Below, piece after piece: positions 10,405 through 21,099 of a stretch of 64,000 bases of DNA (positions within the stretch are counted from its first letter, which is position 1; the number at the start of each line of letters is the position of its first letter). The stretch covers positions 2,685,195-2,749,194 of the forward strand of contig JAPTYO010000027.1 in assembly GCA_036873135.1 (NCBI GenBank). The letters run 5' to 3'. The translations under genes and the position numbers were made by a program. The notes under the pieces are model-generated. The model was not told the DNA's origin and made no database searches. It worked only from the letters and a program-made list of their open reading frames with translations. Source of the stretch: Clarkia xantiana subsp. parviflora (taxonomy: Eukaryota > Streptophyta > Magnoliopsida > Myrtales > Onagraceae).

Positions 10405-13400
10405 TCAGGTACGGAGTCGAGAACCAGCCCTCTTGTACAGCTGATTGTCCAGCATCACATAATTAGACGCGATCCGACATATCCTGTCTGCTGCTACCTT
10501 ATCCTCAAGGACTGCCCCCGTAGTCAGATACGCGACTATCGGGGTCATCCAAGTGGGCTCTTCCTCCGATTTTGTCTCGATGGTGCACACCTGTGTTGGG
10601 TCGATGTTCGATAAGATCACCTTCTCCAGGAAGTGCACCTTCCGATTTTCTTCCAAGGGTGCCCCCAGGGCAAATTTTCTCAAGGTGTCTGCCTCTACGT
10701 TCTCTTCCCTTGGAATAGCCTCGATATCGAAGCTTTTGAAGCTCTCTTTCAGGGCTTGTACCTCTCGCAGATACATTTTCATTATCGGACTCCTTGCTTC
10801 GTATCGCCCTTGGACCTGGTTCACGATCAACGCCGCGTCGCACTTCACTCTCAAGTGATCGATTCCAGTGCCTTTAGCGATTTTTAAGCCCGTGATAAGA
10901 TCTTCGTACTCCGCTTCGTTGTTTGTGGCCTTGAATGTTAAAGCCAAAGCATATCGGAGCGGTTCACCTTCACCCGGTGGTATAAAAAAAAAGCCCGCTC
11001 CTGATCCGTCTGAACTCGCGGAGCCATCCGTGTACATCTCCAAGGTATTTTCCTTGTTTGGCTGTTCTGATTGCTCTGCCCTCTCTGGTTGTTCTTCTGT
11101 CGGGCTCTCTATGGTTGCCCCCTCTACAGGGCCCGCTTCTTCCAGATCGGGGGCTGTAGACTCTGCTATGAAATCTGCTAATGCCTGGCCCTTAATGGCT
11201 GTCCTCGGAGCGAAGTGTATGCGAAATTCGCTAAGCTCTACTGCCCATTTCACTAATCTCCCCGACGCATCCGGTCGGTTCAAAAAATGCTTCAAAGGCT
11301 GGTTCGTTAGCACAGTGATCTCGTGCGCGTGGAAATATGGCCTTAGCTTCCGAGCAGTAATAATCAACGCAAAGAGGTACTTTTCAACGGCGGGGTAGTT
11401 CAATTCAGATTTGGCAAATGCCTTGCTTACATAATAGACGGGGACTTGATTACCCTCGACAATCTTTACTAACACAGAGCTAATGGCAAATTCAGAAACA
11501 GCCAAATAAAGGAAGAGCGGCTCGCCTGGAACCGGTTTCGCCAGCGGCGGGAGTGTGCGAAGGTGCTGCTTGAGTGCTTGGAACGCCTCTTCACATTTGG
11601 CGGTCCATTCGAATTTTTTGTTGGCCATCAAGACTTCAAAAAACGGCATTGATCGGTCGCTGGCTTTGGACAAGAAGCGGTTCATTGCAGCTAGTCGGCC
11701 ATTCAGTACTTGCACCTCCCGATGATTTATCGGAGACTGCATCTCCTCGATTGCCCTCAGCTTCTCAGGGTTCACTTCAATTCCTCTTTGGCTCACCATG
11801 AAGCCCAAAAACTTCCCTGAGTGGACTCCGAAGGCGCATTTCGTAGGGTTCAAGCGAACTTGATGGAGCCTCATTCGCTCAAACGCCATGGTAAGGTTGT
11901 GCACGTGATCCTCGGCTTGTCGGGACTTCACCAGCATATCATCCACGTAAGCTTCCATGGTTTCTCCCAGCATATCTCCAAACAGCTTATTCACCATCCG
12001 CTGGTAGGTTGCCCCGGCATTGATCAACCCGAAAGGCATGACATCGTAGTGATAGATGTCACTGTCTGCGTAGAACGCTGTGTGGGGGGCGTCTTCCTTA
12101 GCCATCTTGATCTGGTTGTAGCCTGAATACGCATCCATGAAACTTAACAGCTCATGTCCCGATGTGGCATCCACCAGCTGGTCAATCCTCGGGAGTGGAT
12201 AGCAATCCTTTGGACAAGCCTTGTTCAAGTCGCGGAAGTCCACGCACATTCGCCATTTCCCGTTGGTCTTCTTTACCAGTACTGGGTTGGCCACCCAAGT
12301 CTGGAATCGGAGCTCCTTAATGAACCCAGCGTCGAGTAACCTGCCCACTTCCTGCTGGATCGCGATCTTCTTATCCGTGCCCATCGGACGCCTTTTCTGT
12401 GTGATAGGCTTGATCGCGGGGTCTATCTTCAGCTCGTGCACGATCACATCGGGGCTGATTCCTGGCATATCGCTGGGGGACCAGGCAAACAGCTCCTTGA
12501 ACTCCTTCAACAACTCCACCAATTTTTGGGCTGTCTCTTCAGTTAGAGCAGACCCGATTTTCACCTTCCTATGGGGTCCATCGATCTCGACTTCTTTCAG
12601 ATCTTCTACGGGGGCGGGACGCCCAAACTCTTCTCTAGGATCTGTGTCTGTCTGGAGGACAGCCATGGCCTCTCGCCTCCTTCTCCGGGTGGCATTAACA
12701 TAGCACTTTCGGGAAGCCACCTGGTCGCCCTTGACCTCTCCGACTCCATGGTCGGTCGGGAACTTCATCTTCTGGTGCACAGTCGACGCAACCGCCATCA
12801 GGGGATTGATGGTGGTTCTCCCGATAATCGCGTTGTAGGTCCCCGCGGAATCAACCACGACAAATTCCACGTTCCTCCTTTCTAATTTCCACCCGCTACC
12901 AAACTCCACTGGTAAGGTGATTACTCCTAACGGGTCGGAGGTTGAGCCAGAGAACCCGACCATCGGGAAGTTTGCCTCCTTCAGATCTCTCTTTGTTTTC
13001 CCTATAGCCTCCAGCGCGTCCATGAACAGAATGTCGGAGGAGCTCCCTCTGTCGATTAGAATTCTCTTCATCTCGAACCCGTCTACATCCAAAGTTACCA
13101 CTAAGGCATCGTCGTGCGGAGTCTCTACGCCTATGAGGTATTCCGACGAGAAGGAGATTACCATCTCTTCTTTCAAGGTCCAAGATCGGGACCTCTTACC
13201 CAGTACCACCGCCGTAGGGATCCTAGAGGCGTAAACCTCTCGGGCAGATGAGATATCACCTCCAGCAGCAAATCCTCCATGAATCACGTTGATGACTCGT
13301 CTCTCCTTGCGAGCACCGGATGACTCTGGATCAGTTCTCTTCTTTTTCGGGGACCGATCGCGGGATCGGGAACGGGACCGCGATCGGGACCGAGAGCGGG

Positions 13401-14922
13401 ACCGGCATCGTTTGTCTCCGACGAATTCCTTGAGCTTACCCTTCTGGATTAGCTTTTCAATCTCCTTCTTCAGTTCCCGACAGTGATTGGTGTCGTGGCC
13501 ATTTGCGCGGTGAAATCGACAATAGCGATCTGTACGGGACCCCAGGAATTCTCCATCTTTCTTCGGGGGGTACCTGGAGATACCTTGTCGTTCCATGACT
13601 GTCAGCACTTCCGCCATGGAGCAGTTGAGAGGAATGTCAAAATCCTCCCGCTTATCCTTTCTTGAAGAACGTCTGTCGTCCCTCCGATCCGGACGTCCTC
13701 GATTCTTGCCACTGTCGTGTTTACCTTTTGACTTACGATCGTCGAAGGTTTTACTTGACTGTTTCCCTTTGTTCGACTTTGGGGGCTCCAGTTCTCCCGC
13801 GGCTATCTTTGATTCCTGGACATCGATCTGCCGCTTCACCCTCTTCTGCAATGCCTCCATATTCCACACAGCCTTCTCAGCCACGATGTGCATCAAGTCG
13901 GAGCCATAGGGGGCTGTCAGGTTCCGAATGAAGGTGCGGATGGTTTCGCCCTCCGAGATTTCTTCGTCTATCTCTGCTACGCTGGCTGTGTACCGCTGGT
14001 AATAATGAGCCAGCGATTCGTCGGGCCTCTGCACCACATGGGTTAGGGACCTCACGCTCTTCAATAAACGCCTCCGACCCTGGTACTGCTGAATGAATCG
14101 ATCGTGCATATCTGCCCAGCAAGTGATGCAGCCTGGGGGCAGACTAAAGAACCAAGTCAGGGCCCTTTCTCCTAGTGTGTTCGGGAACAACGTACACACT
14201 ATGTCTTCACTTGGGGCTCTTCCCAGACACGCCATGAGGTGCTTCTGGACATGGCGAACTGGATCTCCTTCGCCATCATACTCCTTTATCGTGGGGATGC
14301 CTAGCCCAGGCGGGGCTAGGGTGTCAATGAGTCGGGGGACGAAGGGATGAGTGGATCGATCCCTCAGTTCCGACACCAGCGGCTTCTGTTCTCCCATACA
14401 GATGTTCACGATCTTTACCACCTGGTCAGGAGTGATGGGACCATTCAGGGGAATGGTCCTGTGCTGCACTGGTCCTGGCCCATCAACCACGAACCTCTCT
14501 GGCTGACCGGTCGCCCTACCTCTATCTTGGCCTCGGGGCGGGGCTTCCTGGGCGTTCCGACCCTCTGTCGGCAGGGTCGCTTCTTCCAACGGGGGCATCT
14601 CCTCCTGCATCCTCGCAGCCTCTCTTCGATCCAAGAGAGCCTCTACAGCCGCCAGAAACATGGGCATGGCCTCTGCCACGGCCCTCGTCAAATCTGCAGC
14701 TGGGGGAGCCTCCTGCCCCCTGTTGTCCTGGTGCTGAGGGGCAACATCTTCGGGGTGCGATCCATTGTGCCCTCCTGTCTGGGAGAGCTCAGCCAGGGGA
14801 TGGTTCTGGTTTTCCTCTTGTTCTGGTACTGAATTCGGATTCGTTGCAGCGGGGTGACGGGAACCACCGGATTGTCCCTGTCTTCTGTTCTTGCCAGCCG
14901 CCATTGATCGAGTAGAAGGCAT
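10405..14922 (-). CDS. gag-pol: B1 gag-protease-RT-RNase H polyprotein (frameshifted before integrase)
   Basis: The start ATG at 14920-14922 lies 37 bases inside the 5' LTR end; the open frame runs on upstream into the LTR, which I do not count. Order: gag N-terminus rich in Gln/Pro/Glu, capsid-like retrotransposon gag domain (about 14.3-13.8 kb), knuckle YCRFHRANGHDTNHC (about 13.5 kb), an Arg-Ser repeat (about 13.41-13.33 kb), protease, RT with intact YVDD (about 11.94 kb), a first RNase H, and a second archaeal-like RNase H with YTDGS, NNEAEYE and EAD. The protease triad reads DRG at about 13.06 kb, whereas B2 has DGG at the same place. Compared with B2, one T is missing near 10430, which shifts the frame and ends it at 10405. 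Confidence 0.92.
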   Translation of the reverse strand: MPSTRSMAAGKNRRQGQSGGSRHPAATNPNSVPEQEENQNHPLAELSQTGGHNGSHPEDVAPQHQDNRGQEAPPAADLTRAVAEAMPMFLAAVEALLDRREAARMQEEMPPLEEATLPTEGRNAQEAPPRGQDRGRATGQPERFVVDGPGPVQHRTIPLNGPITPDQVVKIVNICMGEQKPLVSELRDRSTHPFVPRLIDTLAPPGLGIPTIKEYDGEGDPVRHVQKHLMACLGRAPSEDIVCTLFPNTLGERALTWFFSLPPGCITCWADMHDRFIQQYQGRRRLLKSVRSLTHVVQRPDESLAHYYQRYTASVAEIDEEISEGETIRTFIRNLTAPYGSDLMHIVAEKAVWNMEALQKRVKRQIDVQESKIAAGELEPPKSNKGKQSSKTFDDRKSKGKHDSGKNRGRPDRRDDRRSSRKDKREDFDIPLNCSMAEVLTVMERQGISRYPPKKDGEFLGSRTDRYCRFHRANGHDTNHCRELKKEIEKLIQKGKLKEFVGDKRCRSRSRSRSRSRSRSRDRSPKKKRTDPESSGARKERRVINVIHGGFAAGGDISSAREVYASRIPTAVVLGKRSRSWTLKEEMVISFSSEYLIGVETPHDDALVVTLDVDGFEMKRILIDRGSSSDILFMDALEAIGKTKRDLKEANFPMVGFSGSTSDPLGVITLPVEFGSGWKLERRNVEFVVVDSAGTYNAIIGRTTINPLMAVASTVHQKMKFPTDHGVGEVKGDQVASRKCYVNATRRRRREAMAVLQTDTDPREEFGRPAPVEDLKEVEIDGPHRKVKIGSALTEETAQKLVELLKEFKELFAWSPSDMPGISPDVIVHELKIDPAIKPITQKRRPMGTDKKIAIQQEVGRLLDAGFIKELRFQTWVANPVLVKKTNGKWRMCVDFRDLNKACPKDCYPLPRIDQLVDATSGHELLSFMDAYSGYNQIKMAKEDAPHTAFYADSDIYHYDVMPFGLINAGATYQRMVNKLFGDMLGETMEAYVDDMLVKSRQAEDHVHNLTMAFERMRLHQVRLNPTKCAFGVHSGKFLGFMVSQRGIEVNPEKLRAIEEMQSPINHREVQVLNGRLAAMNRFLSKASDRSMPFFEVLMANKKFEWTAKCEEAFQALKQHLRTLPPLAKPVPGEPLFLYLAVSEFAISSVLVKIVEGNQVPVYYVSKAFAKSELNYPAVEKYLFALIITARKLRPYFHAHEITVLTNQPLKHFLNRPDASGRLVKWAVELSEFRIHFAPRTAIKGQALADFIAESTAPDLEEAGPVEGATIESPTEEQPERAEQSEQPNKENTLEMYTDGSASSDGSGAGFFFIPPGEGEPLRYALALTFKATNNEAEYEDLITGLKIAKGTGIDHLRVKCDAALIVNQVQGRYEARSPIMKMYLREVQALKESFKSFDIEAIPREENVEADTLRKFALGAPLEENRKVHFLEKVILSNIDPTQVCTIETKSEEEPTWMTPIVAYLTTGAVLEDKVAADRICRIASNYVMLDNQLYKRAGSRLRT

Positions 14923-14940
14923 ATCAGCTTTTTGTTTGTT

Positions 14941-14958
14941 TCCCACAGACGGCGCCAA
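14941..14958 (-). other. B1 primer binding site
   Basis: In element sense the 5' LTR end CCAACA is followed directly by TTGGCGCCGTCTGTGGGA. The TGGCGCC start is typical of plant gypsy primer binding sites. I do not name the tRNA donor. C1, CA, CB and B2 carry close variants. Confidence 0.8.
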
Positions 14959-15657
14959 TGTTGGATCACGGTGGAACTCCGGTACGGACTTTGACGGCAA
15001 TCCTAGCTCCTTTGCTCCACGCAATCCTGCAAGAGGGGATAGACCGGGCGGTGACCCAGAATCCCTCTCCGATGCTTAAATGAGTATTTCGTATGACTGG
15101 CAAGAAAATAATCTCAGAGTGTATTCAACTCAACGTAAGTGATCTGAGGTGACCTCCTGCCCTTTTATAGGCAAAGAGATGCCTCAGGTACCTGGCGAAC
15201 CGTTAGGGGTGGTTAGCCCGTATCCCGCATATCTCGGACATGATCTCGCGTATCTTAGCCATGCCCCGCGTATCTCGGCCACGCTCCGTGTATCTTAATC
15301 CACGTTCCGCGTATCTCGGCCACGCCCCGCATATCTTGGCTTTATCCTCTGATAACGAGTCCCGACTCCCGTCGGGGACTCTAGAGTTATCTCGTTGTGT
15401 CACCGCTCGGGGCCCCTCGTCATCGTGACAGGGCCAATCATTCTCAGGGATTCATCATCGGGGCCTACTTAAAGGCTTCTCATCGGGAGCTTCCAGCTCC
15501 ACTGTCGGAACCGACTCTGTCGGGACCTTGCCTCGTCGGGACTCCCTTCGTCGGGACCCTTCTCCTAGGTCATCTTGACCTTCCTTTCGGGGCCTGGTGG
15601 GCCTGTTAGCCGTTTCCTCGCCGTTACGGGGCCTGACGACTATAGTCGGACCCATCA
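14959..15657 (-). repeat. B1 5' LTR
   Basis: 699 bp, TG...CA, matching 4963-5657. The TATA box is the complement of 15163-15169 and would drive gag-pol. The right edge meets the GGAAC duplication at 15658-15662. Confidence 0.93.
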
Positions 15658-15662
15658 GGAAC

Positions 15663-17012
15663 CAAGTTGGTTAACCCACTCCCACTGGGAACAATGGGTA
15701 GTTGTGGCATTAGTGGATTTTCATCTAGGGGTCCGACAACGTGATTATCAGGTTCAACTTGATTCGCACCTGCAGCAACAATGATTTGTCTGGTAGGATT
15801 ATGTCCTCCCACTGGATTTATTATGAAAGTGTCCACATTCTCATTTACCATTTCATTCACTTGCGTTGCTGCCTCAAATCTCCCACTCGAAGTAAGTGGG
15901 ACCTGACTATAATCAATATCCCGCTTCAATTCGATCAAGACTTTGTCTGTTTTGATTTCACCAAGCGTTGGAAATTTGTCCTCAAGGAATGTAACGTCTA
16001 TGGACTCATGTTCGACCACGCCACCATTCTCTTTTTCTGACACAAACACATAACCTTTAGAGTTCTCTGAATATCGTATGAAGATACTCTTAAGTCCTCT
16101 GGTTCCCAACTTTCCAAAACGGCTATCAGTTGTGTGTGTATAGGCCGCGTAACCTCACAGTCGCAACCTGGTAAGGTCAATTTCTCTACCAGTCCATAGC
16201 TCATGTGGTGTCGTGTCTACCGCTTTTGGTGGAACAATGTTTACTATATGAGTAGCAGTCATCAACGCGTCCCCCCAAAATGAGATTGGTAGTTGTGCAT
16301 GTGACATCATAGTTCTGACCATGTCCAGCAGAGTTCGATTACGACGTTCAGCTACACCCTTTTGCTGTGGCGTGTTTGGGATTGTTGTTTGACGAGAAAT
16401 TCCACTTTCTTTGCACAATTTATTAAACTCATTAGAGAGATATTCTCCACCTCTATCAGTGCGCAAGGTTTTCACCTTTCTCTCCTGTTGATTCTCTACG
16501 AGCTTTAAAAAACTTATAAAGCAATCTATAGCTTCGGATTTGCAAGTAATCAAATGAGTAAACCCGTAACAGGTAAAGTCGTCAATGAAAGTCACGAAGT
16601 ATCGTTTACCCCCCCCCCAAGTTGTAACATTCATTGGTCTACATACATCAGAATGAATCGGATGCAATGGATACTCGTCTAGTTGAGCTTCGCCAAATGG
16701 CTTGCGGGTGGACTTCCCAGTTAGATAGTCATGGCAAGTGTGCTTGACCACGTTGTTAGTTCCGGGAAGAATCTCTTGTCGAGCTAACGAATGAACCCTG
16801 TCATAGCTTATACGTCCGAGCCTCGCATGCCCTCCAGCCGCGTCAGTTTCTGCTTCCCTAGAAGATATTGCATACATACTGTTCAAATTTATGCTACCAT
16901 TCAAATCCATGATAATGAGACCATTAGAGGAAAATGCATGTCCATACAGGACGTTGCTTTTATTTATCCGAACAAGGGTCTTCTCAAATGATAAAACAAA
17001 GTTATTATTCAT
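15663..17012 (-). pseudogene. pol: D integrase remnant
   Basis: The copia integrase would insert D DNA. The pre-integrase zinc region is degraded: the usual His before RLG is absent in GGHARLGRISYDRV, and the CxxC partner reads CHDY. Catalytic residues remain visible: Asp in HPIHSDVC, Asp in LRTDRGGEYLS and Glu in QKGVAERRNRTLL. A break near 16.15 kb separates the core from the C-terminal part, which includes IRYSENSKGYVFVSEKENG. The linker to RT is cut by B1 at 15658-15662 and resumes at 4957. Confidence 0.85.
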
Positions 17013-18103
17013 AAGGGCGAAACAGAAAGAACATTTCTACGGATTCTAGGCGCAAAAAGGACATTTTCATGAAGTATGGTTCTGCCATTGTTCATAGACA
17101 ACTTGCAGTTCCCTACTCCTATGACCTCAACTTGTGAGTTGTTGCCAATGTATATCCTTTTAGAATCATTCGGTAATTGTCTAAACTTGGGAAATAGTCC
17201 TTTGTCGTCGGCTATGTGGTCCGTTGCGCCTGAATAGGGAATCCAAGAAGGATTTGAGTCAGTTAACATGACGGTTGAGGAAACTAAAGCTTCCATAACA
17301 TAACCAACATCGCGTACCATTTTAGGGTGCGATTTGCTGGAACTTGCCCCATTGCCTATGCGGCATGGGCTGGAGTTCTCGCAGACTATCTCAGATTTTA
17401 ATTTGAGACTGCTCTGTTTAGGCTTAGTCAATGTTTTATCATCGACAACCTGTTGTTTCTTCCCCTTGTTCCAGTTCTTCTTGTTCCTCTGCCCAGCTTG
17501 CCCTAACATCTTTGTATCTTTCAGTATTGATGTTAATCGAGCCTCTTCCATCTCGATCAATTTCAGGACAGATGCAAGATCTAGCACGGAACCACTGATA
17601 GTCAATAAAGCCTTGGCTGCTCTCAAAGACCTCGGGAGAATCCCGATGATGGCTTGAATTTTATCCCATTCACCTATCTGACTTTCCTCTTCTAATGGTT
17701 TCCACATTTTAAGGAGCTCATATACCTTTTCAAGTACACTTTTGTTGTTGTTGTTTAGACAATCTTCCAAAGTTGATATAAGTGGGTGTAGTATAACTGC
17801 TATGCCACTTCCATATTTCCGGAAGAGTTCACCCCAGATATTCTTTGTTGTTGGAACATTCTTATGCTCGTCATGGAAGTCCTGAGACATCTCAGACAGC
17901 AGCATCTCCTTTTCTTTCTTGTCATCTTGCTCCCATTGGAAATGGGCAAATGCTAGTCCCTTAGTGAGACCATCATCTGGGCAGATCATTTTCTTTTGAA
18001 TGTGGTCTATAAGACCTTGACCTTCCAGCAATGTACTGACCCGTTTGCTCAACGAGTCGTAGTTTGTCTCAATCAAAAGCTCATTAGCACATGATGAAGC
18101 CAT
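17009..18103 (-). pseudogene. gag: D gag-protease
   Basis: The ATG at 18103 begins a capsid region of copia type (about 230 residues, with the WGELFRKYG and LLTISGSVLDLASVLKLI segments), then a basic Lys-rich stretch, then protease. No CCHC knuckle is recognisable where one is expected, before the protease. The protease triad reads PYSGATDH where the family has LDSGA; the codon is TAT instead of GAT, so the catalytic Asp is lost. The frame overlaps the integrase frame by 4 bases at 17009-17012 and needs a shift to continue. Confidence 0.82.
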
Positions 18104-18809
18104 TTATGCCGTAATTCGTTACTAACACATTGATAATCATGCATAATCAGGGAGATAATAACATTTTGAGAAAAATTGCATACATCGGATATCTATTAAG
18201 ATGGAATACGAAAAATAATTATTCCTCGGCCATCTAAACCAACCGACTGCCAGTAAACCGAGGGAAGGGGGTTCGTGAAAGAGTTCACATTACCGTCGTA
18301 TTCAATCCAATAGACCACTCTCTTAAAAAAAAGTTTTATTCGCAAATTACCGGAACGGGAACTTTGAAATAAGCATACCCGATATTGGCTTTCCCAAGGC
18401 CCTTTGTATTTTAAAATTGTTCCGATGAACTTACGCATTCCTATATAATTCTACTTCACAAGTAAATTATCATAGCAAGCCAAAAATTCATCAACCAAGC
18501 CACACATCATGCATACACGTCATCCGTTTAATGTTTTGAGGAACTCATGCCAGCAAATATAATTCTACTTTCCAAGTAAACTATCACATGCAGCTACATC
18601 CTCAACATTCAGGCATACATGTCATACATGAACACTTCCGCATCAATCATGCATACTTGGTGACTAGCTTTTGTTTTTAAAAATTTAAAATATTAGGGGC
18701 TGACTTGCAATTCATGCTTACAATTAATCATGTGTGTTTCTAGACATGAATCCTAGGCAATCACAACCATCACAGCATGTCTGTCCAAATGCGCAAACCA
18801 TTTATTTAA

Positions 18810-18843
18810 CAAGCTAGCTGGATATTAATATCCAGCTAGCTTG
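18810..18843. repeat. 34-bp perfect palindrome
   Basis: The left arm CAAGCTAGCTGGATATT is followed without spacer by its exact reverse complement. The bases outside (A at 18809, A at 18844) no longer pair. It lies inside the D leader. Confidence 0.9.
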
Positions 18844-19114
18844 ACGTAGTCAGGACAACAGTTCTAATGAATATATGTGATGAAAAGTAAACAATTGCAA
18901 TTCAGCCCTCTAATTAATCTTGTCCCTAAATCATGCATTTCCGAGATCCATCCCCATAATCGAAACTAGGCATTAAGGTTTAATAAACAACATGAAAGTT
19001 TTAAACCTTCGAGCACTGTGTAGACTAATTAAAGTTAAAAAACATTTGAATTTTAAAACTTGACAATCTTATTTTATTAATTGACTTGAATTCAATTTTG
19101 AAAAATCCTATTCG

Positions 19115-19290
19115 GTTAAGTCAATTTTGGTCCGGTTCGGTTCGGTCCAGTAAATCCGGTTCGGTTCGGTCCGGTTTAACTTTCAAAATCTGGTTCGGTC
19201 CGAACCGGTCCAATAAAATAGGGTTCGGTTCAACACACAAAAACCGGTTCGGTTAGGTTCACTTTGTTACCCCGGTTCGACCCAATCCGG
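19115..19290. repeat. CGGTTCGGTCC-rich degenerate simple repeat
   Basis: Tandem and dispersed copies of GGTTCGGTTCGGTCC occur through this part of the D leader, with weaker copies to about 19345. No frame or promoter element is evident. Confidence 0.7.
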
Positions 19291-19828
19291 CAAGGTCGAA
19301 CCGATTAACAAATTACGGTTTGGTTTTATTCACATCCGGTTTAGCAAATTGGACCGGCCAATTAATCACTTAGGGTTGGGCAGAAATAATCTTGTGGGCT
19401 AAAGTAGGTTTTTAAAGTCCACTAAAAACTTAACTTAGCCCCCAAGAATTATTAACTATATAAAATAATTTCCAATAATGCATATACATATATATAAAAA
19501 ATCGGTACACATCTCTATATATAAATATATTTATTGTCAAGATTCTATCTACAAGATGTAAATCAATCTACAATATATATACATATATATAAATTTCGGT
19601 CCAACTATATATATATATTTATTTATTTATTGTCAATATCTTTAATAGGGAAATAAATATATTTCTTAATCTTTTAGGCAACTAAATCTATCAATAATAT
19701 CTCAATCCCTATAATTAGCTAGATATATTGATAGTTATATAAATTTCCATATATTTAATGTGAACCTATTCTTATGTTTTTAATTATAGATATATTTTTA
19801 ACTTTAATTAAAATTAAAATATGGTAAA

Positions 19829-20605
19829 TGATGGATATACGCCCAATTTGAACCCGTTGACTCCTGAATCGTTTCATTTTGATCACCCCGTTAATGATTG
19901 TAAATCGAGACTTCAACCCGAACACCTCGCGAAAACACCAACGGTCCGGACGAGGCAAAAATACTCGTCCGGCCAAGTTAGACTCACCTAGGGGAGATCG
20001 GGTGGACCAACCCGATCTCCCCTAGGGGAGATAGGGTTGGCCAACCCAATCTCCCCTAGGAGGGGTTGGGTGACCTCACCCAACCCCTACCCTTGGGGGT
20101 CGGATTTTCCTTCCCCCCAAGGGCCCCGACACCGTTTTTAGACTCCCATACTCGGTTTATTTCCGTCAACCTTCTCCGTACCCTAAGGTCTTAATTGCGT
20201 GTTTGAAGGATAATTAATTGTGTTTAAGGGTTAACGATGTCATTAAGCCACCTTAATGACACCGTTGCCTATAAATACAACTCTCCCACTATTCATTTGA
20301 ACATCTTTGGAACATCTTGGAACATCTTGGCAAGTTGCATAATTTTGCTCTGACATCTCTCTAGCTTTATCTCTCTACAAAATCCGTACTGACTTAGGCA
20401 TCGGAGAGGGTTCATCAGGCACCACCCCCCCCCCCCCCTCTGTGCCTGGTATTGCCCCTCTTGCAGGGCGAGAAGAGAAGCGAAGCGAAGGAAGGAAAGA
20501 CACAAGTTAGGACGACACAACCCGAGAGCACCAAATCCGCAACATCTCCAGTGAGGAACGAGACTTAGGTCGACCGCCCGTTGACCCTAGACTCGGAATT
20601 TAACA
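19829..20605 (+). repeat. C1 5' LTR
   Basis: 777 bp, TGATGGATATACGCCC to GAATTTAACA. It contains tandem palindromic units (about 19988-20100), a TATA box at 20270-20277 and a run of 14 C at 20425-20438. It is homologous to the LTRs of CA and CB. Confidence 0.92.
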
Positions 20606-20623
20606 CTTGGCGCCGTTTGTGGG
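20606..20623 (+). other. C1 primer binding site
   Basis: CTTGGCGCCGTTTGTGGG directly follows the LTR. Confidence 0.75.
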
Positions 20624-20789
20624 AAACGCTACAACAAGTCACGGCGTACCACTTTTATTCTAAGGTCACCACTTTACAAGATTCGGGAGGGTGACGCCAA
20701 GCGCGTACACCTCCTACAAAACACGCATATGTCGACAGTCTAAGAGGAAGAGTAACACCTCTCGTCCAGAAACTAGGTGTAATAGCAGC

Positions 20790-21050
20790 AGACTATCATG
20801 TCTACGTATCTCGGAGCGGCTATCATGTCCGCGTATCTCGGAGCGGCTATCATGTCCGCGCATCTCGGAGCGGCTATCATGACCGCAGATCTCGGAGCGG
20901 CTATCATGTCCGCGTATCTAGGGGCAACTATCATGTCCGCACCTCTCGGAGTGGCTATCATGTCCACGCAGTGATAAGCGGCTATCATGTCCGCACATCT
21001 TGGAGTGGCTATCATGTCCACCCCCCTCTAGGCGGCTATCATGTCCGCAT
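20790..21050. repeat. 27-bp tandem array of C1
   Basis: GGCTATCATGTCCGCGTATC recurs at a 27-bp period (TATCATG at 20794, 20821, 20848, 20875 and on), about 10 units. As 27 is a multiple of three, the minus strand stays open and reads as 9-residue units containing DMIA. Element CB has an array of the same period and core. Confidence 0.9.
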
Positions 21051-21099
21051 ATTGTCCAACGATTATTGTGTTCACAGGTAATGGACTATATACAGGTTC

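Larger units (their letters stand above)
4963..15657 (-). mobile_element. Ty3/gypsy Tat-type element B1, near full length
   Basis: This is a - strand element bounded by LTRs at 14959-15657 (5') and 4963-5657 (3'), with the 5-bp target duplication GGAAC at 4958-4962 and 15658-15662. Order in its own direction: LTR, primer binding site, gag, protease, RT, two RNase H domains, integrase, 26-bp minisatellite, antisense gene, polypurine tract, LTR. The LTRs differ by only about nine substitutions and one 4-bp indel by eye, so insertion was recent relative to its host D. Pol has one frameshift (about 10430) and one stop (10376-10378), so the copy is probably not autonomous. The dual RNase H places it in the Tat lineage. 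Confidence 0.95.
18104..19823 (-). other. D 5' leader, first part
   Basis: No coding frame of note. It is AT-rich, with a 34-bp perfect palindrome (18810-18843), a CGGTT-rich stretch (about 19115-19290) and runs of TATA-like dinucleotides at 19480-19620. With C1 removed it continues at 28906-29255 to D's primer binding site, making a leader of about 2.1 kb, long for a copia element. Confidence 0.6.

Noticed and set aside
10868..12703. Long + strand frames opposite B1 pol (also opposite B2 pol at 23833-25850)
   Set aside because: Mirror frames of strongly coding minus-strand pol; no domains in the + strand reading.
14923..15024. Upstream Met of the B1 gag frame at 15024
   Set aside because: It lies inside the 5' LTR, upstream of the primer binding site; the Met at 14922 fits the leader.
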